From NCBI GenBank assembly GCA_011391495.1, contig JAABQK010000024.1:1-38327 (forward strand): DNA of 38,327 nt, written 5' to 3'. The notes beneath the pieces were generated by a model, which was not told the origin of the DNA, did not search any database, and worked only from the letters and a program-made list of their open reading frames with translations. Below are positions 36,120-38,327 of the stretch, one piece after another. Position numbers and translations under genes: made by a program. This DNA comes from Hydrogenophaga sp. (GTDB taxonomy: Bacteria; Pseudomonadota; Gammaproteobacteria; Burkholderiales; Burkholderiaceae_C). Position 1 is the stretch's first letter. The number at the start of each line of letters is the position of its first letter.

Positions 36120-36176
36120 ACCGCGCCGGGCACAGGGGCTCGGCGCGGTCCAGTGGGCAGGTGACCGGTGGTCACC
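36120..36176 (-). terminator. Two stem-loops after the chemoreceptor genes
   Basis: Downstream of the first chemoreceptor stop (minus strand) come GGTGACC-ACC-GGTCACC (36176-36160) and then ACCGCGCCG-12-CGGCGCGGT (36149-36120, 9-bp arms). The second is followed by TCTGTCGTCT on the minus strand. They are likely transcription stops for the chemoreceptor operon. The rest of the gap 35982-36189 shows nothing else that I can support. Confidence 0.55.
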
Positions 36177-36189
36177 GGACGGGATGCGC

Positions 36190-37635
36190 TCAGGCGTGGC
36201 GCAGGCCACCCGCGGGCTTGAACACCAGGATGGCCTGCGCCAGCTGCTGGGCCTGCTCCTTCAGGCTTTCAGCCGCTGCGCTGCTTTGCTCCACGAGCGC
36301 GGCGTTCTGCTGCGTCATCTGGTCGAGCTGGTTCACCGCCGTGTTCACCTGGCTGATACCGCTGGACTGTTCGCCGCTGGCCGCGGTGATCTCGCCAATG
36401 ATGTCGGCCACGCGCTGCGCGTTCGCCACCACCTCGCCGATGGTGCTGCCGGCTTCAGCCACCAGGCGCGAGCCCGCTTCGACCTTGTCCACGCTTGTGC
36501 CGATGAGCGTCTTGATTTCCTTCGCCGCTTCGGCGCTGCGCTGCGCGAGGTTGCGCACCTCGCCCGCCACCACCGCAAAGCCTCGACCCTGTTCACCGGC
36601 ACGTGCCGCTTCCACCGCGGCGTTGAGCGCCAGGATGTTGGTCTGGAAGGCGATGCCGTCGATCACGCCGATGATGTCGCTGATCTTCTTGCTGCTGTGG
36701 TTGATCTGATCCATGGTGGCCACCACCTGGCCGACCACCTGGCCGCCGCGTGCGGCCACTTCAGCGTTGGCCACGGCCATCTGGCTGGCCTGACGCGCCG
36801 CATCGGCGCTCTGGCGCATGGTGCTGTTGAGCTGCTCCATGCTCGCCGCTGTTTCCTCCAGGTTGCTCGCGGCCTGCTCGGTGCGTGCGCTCAGGTCGTT
36901 GTTGCCAGAAGCGATTTCCCGGCTGGCAGACTCGATCTGGGTCGCCGTGGACTGCACCGAAGACACCACCGCCTGCATGCGCTGCAAGGCGGCATGCAGG
37001 GCTTTCGCGCCCGGCGTGGACACGGTCACACCGGTCACGTCCAGCGCAATGCCGTCGGCCTGGTCCACCGTCTGCACCAGCCGGGTGAGTTCGGCACCCT
37101 CGCGGGCCGTGCGGCCCATGCCCACGGCCAGCACCACTTCCAGGCCGGTCTGGATCACCACGTAGGCGGCGTGCAGCAAGACGCGCGCGAAATTCGCTTC
37201 CGTCAGACAGTAGAAACCGAGACCGGCGGCCTGCAGGCGGTCGAACAGCACGTGGTGCACCGCGAACAGTCCTGCGGCGAACACGATGGGTCGCCAGTCC
37301 AGGTACACGAGCAGCAGCGCGAGTGTGACGAACACCCCGAAGTGGTATTCCAGCTCACCGTGCGCCAGGTGAATGTGCAGCGCCACCAGCGCCACAAGCG
37401 AGAACGACAGCACCAGCTGCGACGCCAGCGTGCCACGTGCCATCAGGTAGGCCGCGGCACCCATGCCGGCAAACAGCAGCGCACCGACGATGCCGACGGT
37501 GAGTTCGTAATAGAAATAGCCGACGGCCACCGCCGCGACCGCGCTCAGCACCACCGCGGCCAGGATCACCTGGTCACCCAGGATGGACTGGCTGCTCGCA
37601 GATACGGGTTGTGTGTTTTTATGAACCGTACTCAT
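36190..37635 (-). CDS. Methyl-accepting chemotaxis protein with His-rich membrane sensor
   Basis: A chemoreceptor of 481 residues that would signal through CheA/CheW. The N-terminal half holds about six membrane helices (residues about 22-175) instead of a periplasmic ligand domain. In or near these helices His87, His89, His92, His98, His127, His128 and His155 are clustered (segments [30 protein letters not shown]), suggesting binding of a metal or haem, or redox sensing. The cytoplasmic signalling domain from about 225 to the end has the hairpin tip [36 protein letters not shown]. No CheR-binding pentapeptide is present; it ends KPAGGLRHA. The ATG at 37635 is preceded by GGGAG, which selects it over the ATG four codons upstream. 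It lies 37 bases behind a second chemoreceptor gene. Confidence 0.9.
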   Translation of the reverse strand: MSTVHKNTQPVSASSQSILGDQVILAAVVLSAVAAVAVGYFYYELTVGIVGALLFAGMGAAAYLMARGTLASQLVLSFSLVALVALHIHLAHGELEYHFGVFVTLALLLVYLDWRPIVFAAGLFAVHHVLFDRLQAAGLGFYCLTEANFARVLLHAAYVVIQTGLEVVLAVGMGRTAREGAELTRLVQTVDQADGIALDVTGVTVSTPGAKALHAALQRMQAVVSSVQSTATQIESASREIASGNNDLSARTEQAASNLEETAASMEQLNSTMRQSADAARQASQMAVANAEVAARGGQVVGQVVATMDQINHSSKKISDIIGVIDGIAFQTNILALNAAVEAARAGEQGRGFAVVAGEVRNLAQRSAEAAKEIKTLIGTSVDKVEAGSRLVAEAGSTIGEVVANAQRVADIIGEITAASGEQSSGISQVNTAVNQLDQMTQQNAALVEQSSAAAESLKEQAQQLAQAILVFKPAGGLRHA

Positions 37636-37672
37636 GGGAACTCCCAAAGAAGTTGAAGGGTTAATTAAGAGC

Positions 37673-38327
37673 TCAGAAGCTTTCCCAGTCGCCTTCGGCG
37701 CCGGCGGCCACGGGGACCTTCACGGGCTTGGGACTGGGGCTTTGGCTGGCCGGAGTGCTCGACGCGCTCGCGGTCTGGGGACGCTTGAGTTCGACCGCTG
37801 CGGCCGCTTTGGCCGGTGTCCTGGCCATGGCCAGCGCGGGTTTGGCCAGCGCTCTGGCGGGCGGGGCGGGCAGTGCGGCTGGCGCGCTGCGGGGTGCAGC
37901 GGCCTTGACCACCACCGCCGCGCCGCTGGCCGCACCGTCGATGCGGAACACCGCGACCACCTGGGCCAGGCGGCTGGCCTGGTCCTTCAGGCTCTCGGCC
38001 GCGGCCGCACTCTCTTCCACCAGCGCCGCGTTCTGCTGGGTCATCTGGTCGAGCTGGTTCACCGCCGTGTTCACCTGCCCGATGCCGTCGCTCTGCTCTC
38101 CCGCAGCCGCCGTGATCTCGCCAATGATGTCCGAGACCCGCTGCACCGAGCCCACGATCTCGCTCATCGTCTGGCCCGCATCGGCCACCAGACGCGAGCC
38201 CGCTTCGACTTTGTCCACGCTGTTGCCGATCAGCCCCTTGATCTCTTTGGCCGCTTCGGCACTGCGCTGCGCGAGGTTGCGCACCTCGCCCGCCACCACC
38301 GCAAAGCCTCGACCCTGTTCACCGGCA
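37673..38327 (-). CDS. Methyl-accepting chemotaxis protein, N-terminal part outside the window
   Basis: This is the C-terminal part (about 217 codons) of a second chemoreceptor, upstream of and co-transcribed with the first. The visible part starts within the signalling tip ([47 protein letters not shown] in order), continues through the adaptation region ([35 protein letters not shown]), and ends in an Ala/Pro/Lys-rich flexible linker of about 80 residues leading to the terminal DWESF. That pentapeptide resembles the NWETF of E. coli Tar, which tethers CheR and CheB. The sensor domain cannot be seen. The DNA of the tip is identical to the first receptor over at least 66 bases. Confidence 0.93.
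   Translation of the reverse strand, partial: AGEQGRGFAVVAGEVRNLAQRSAEAAKEIKGLIGNSVDKVEAGSRLVADAGQTMSEIVGSVQRVSDIIGEITAAAGEQSDGIGQVNTAVNQLDQMTQQNAALVEESAAAAESLKDQASRLAQVVAVFRIDGAASGAAVVVKAAAPRSAPAALPAPPARALAKPALAMARTPAKAAAAVELKRPQTASASSTPASQSPSPKPVKVPVAAGAEGDWESF

Overview
The window is a stretch of ordinary chromosome from a high-GC betaproteobacterium, most likely in the Comamonadaceae (Hydrogenophaga, Acidovorax or Variovorax-like). The evidence is the gene content and order (sucCD, recX, recA, a MarR regulator, a TctDE-like two-component pair; lptD-surA-rsmA), strong GC3 codon bias, H1-like Ala/Lys/Pro tails, and three-hairpin intergenic repeats. This is inferred from the protein sequences by eye. 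Coding density is high, no gap without a gene exceeds 300 bases, and I saw no tRNA, rRNA, insertion sequence, prophage or CRISPR array.

Layout. 1-5504: sucD (cut at the window edge) and sucC on the minus strand, argC divergent from them, recX and recA on the minus strand with a probable LexA box, and a MarR-type regulator. 5660-7968: an OmpR-class response regulator and a TctE-like histidine kinase, unusually split by an intergenic repeat. 8009-12303: a GST, then topoisomerase III carrying a histone-H1-like tail and a C-terminal SWIB domain, divergent from a small SET-domain lysine methyltransferase across an alternating purine/pyrimidine tract. 12414-14050: birA and a SPOR-domain membrane protein, ended by a strong bidirectional terminator. 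14131-17256: gapA and tkt. 17343-23665: murU, pepP, a MOSC protein, a PfkB-type 6-phosphofructokinase and maeB. 23876-24906: a secreted barnase-like RNase and its barstar inhibitor behind a comparatively AT-rich leader. 25050-29659: rsmA, surA and lptD (minus). 29917-33495: amgK, rsmE, an MFS transporter and a YidB-like protein. 33610-35981: an alpha/beta hydrolase and an M20 peptidase (minus). 36190-38327: two tandem chemoreceptors, the second running off the window.

How the genes work together. Central carbon metabolism is well represented (SucCD, GapA, Tkt, Pfk-2, MaeB). Envelope biogenesis and recycling form a second theme (LptD, SurA, AmgK, MurU, SPOR protein). The most unusual set is TopB-H1-SWIB next to SET: a chromatin-like combination otherwise familiar from chlamydiae, with a plausible lysine-rich substrate encoded next to the methyltransferase. 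A second notable element is a family of four intergenic repeats, each starting within about 10 bases of a stop codon and each folding into the same three successive hairpins.
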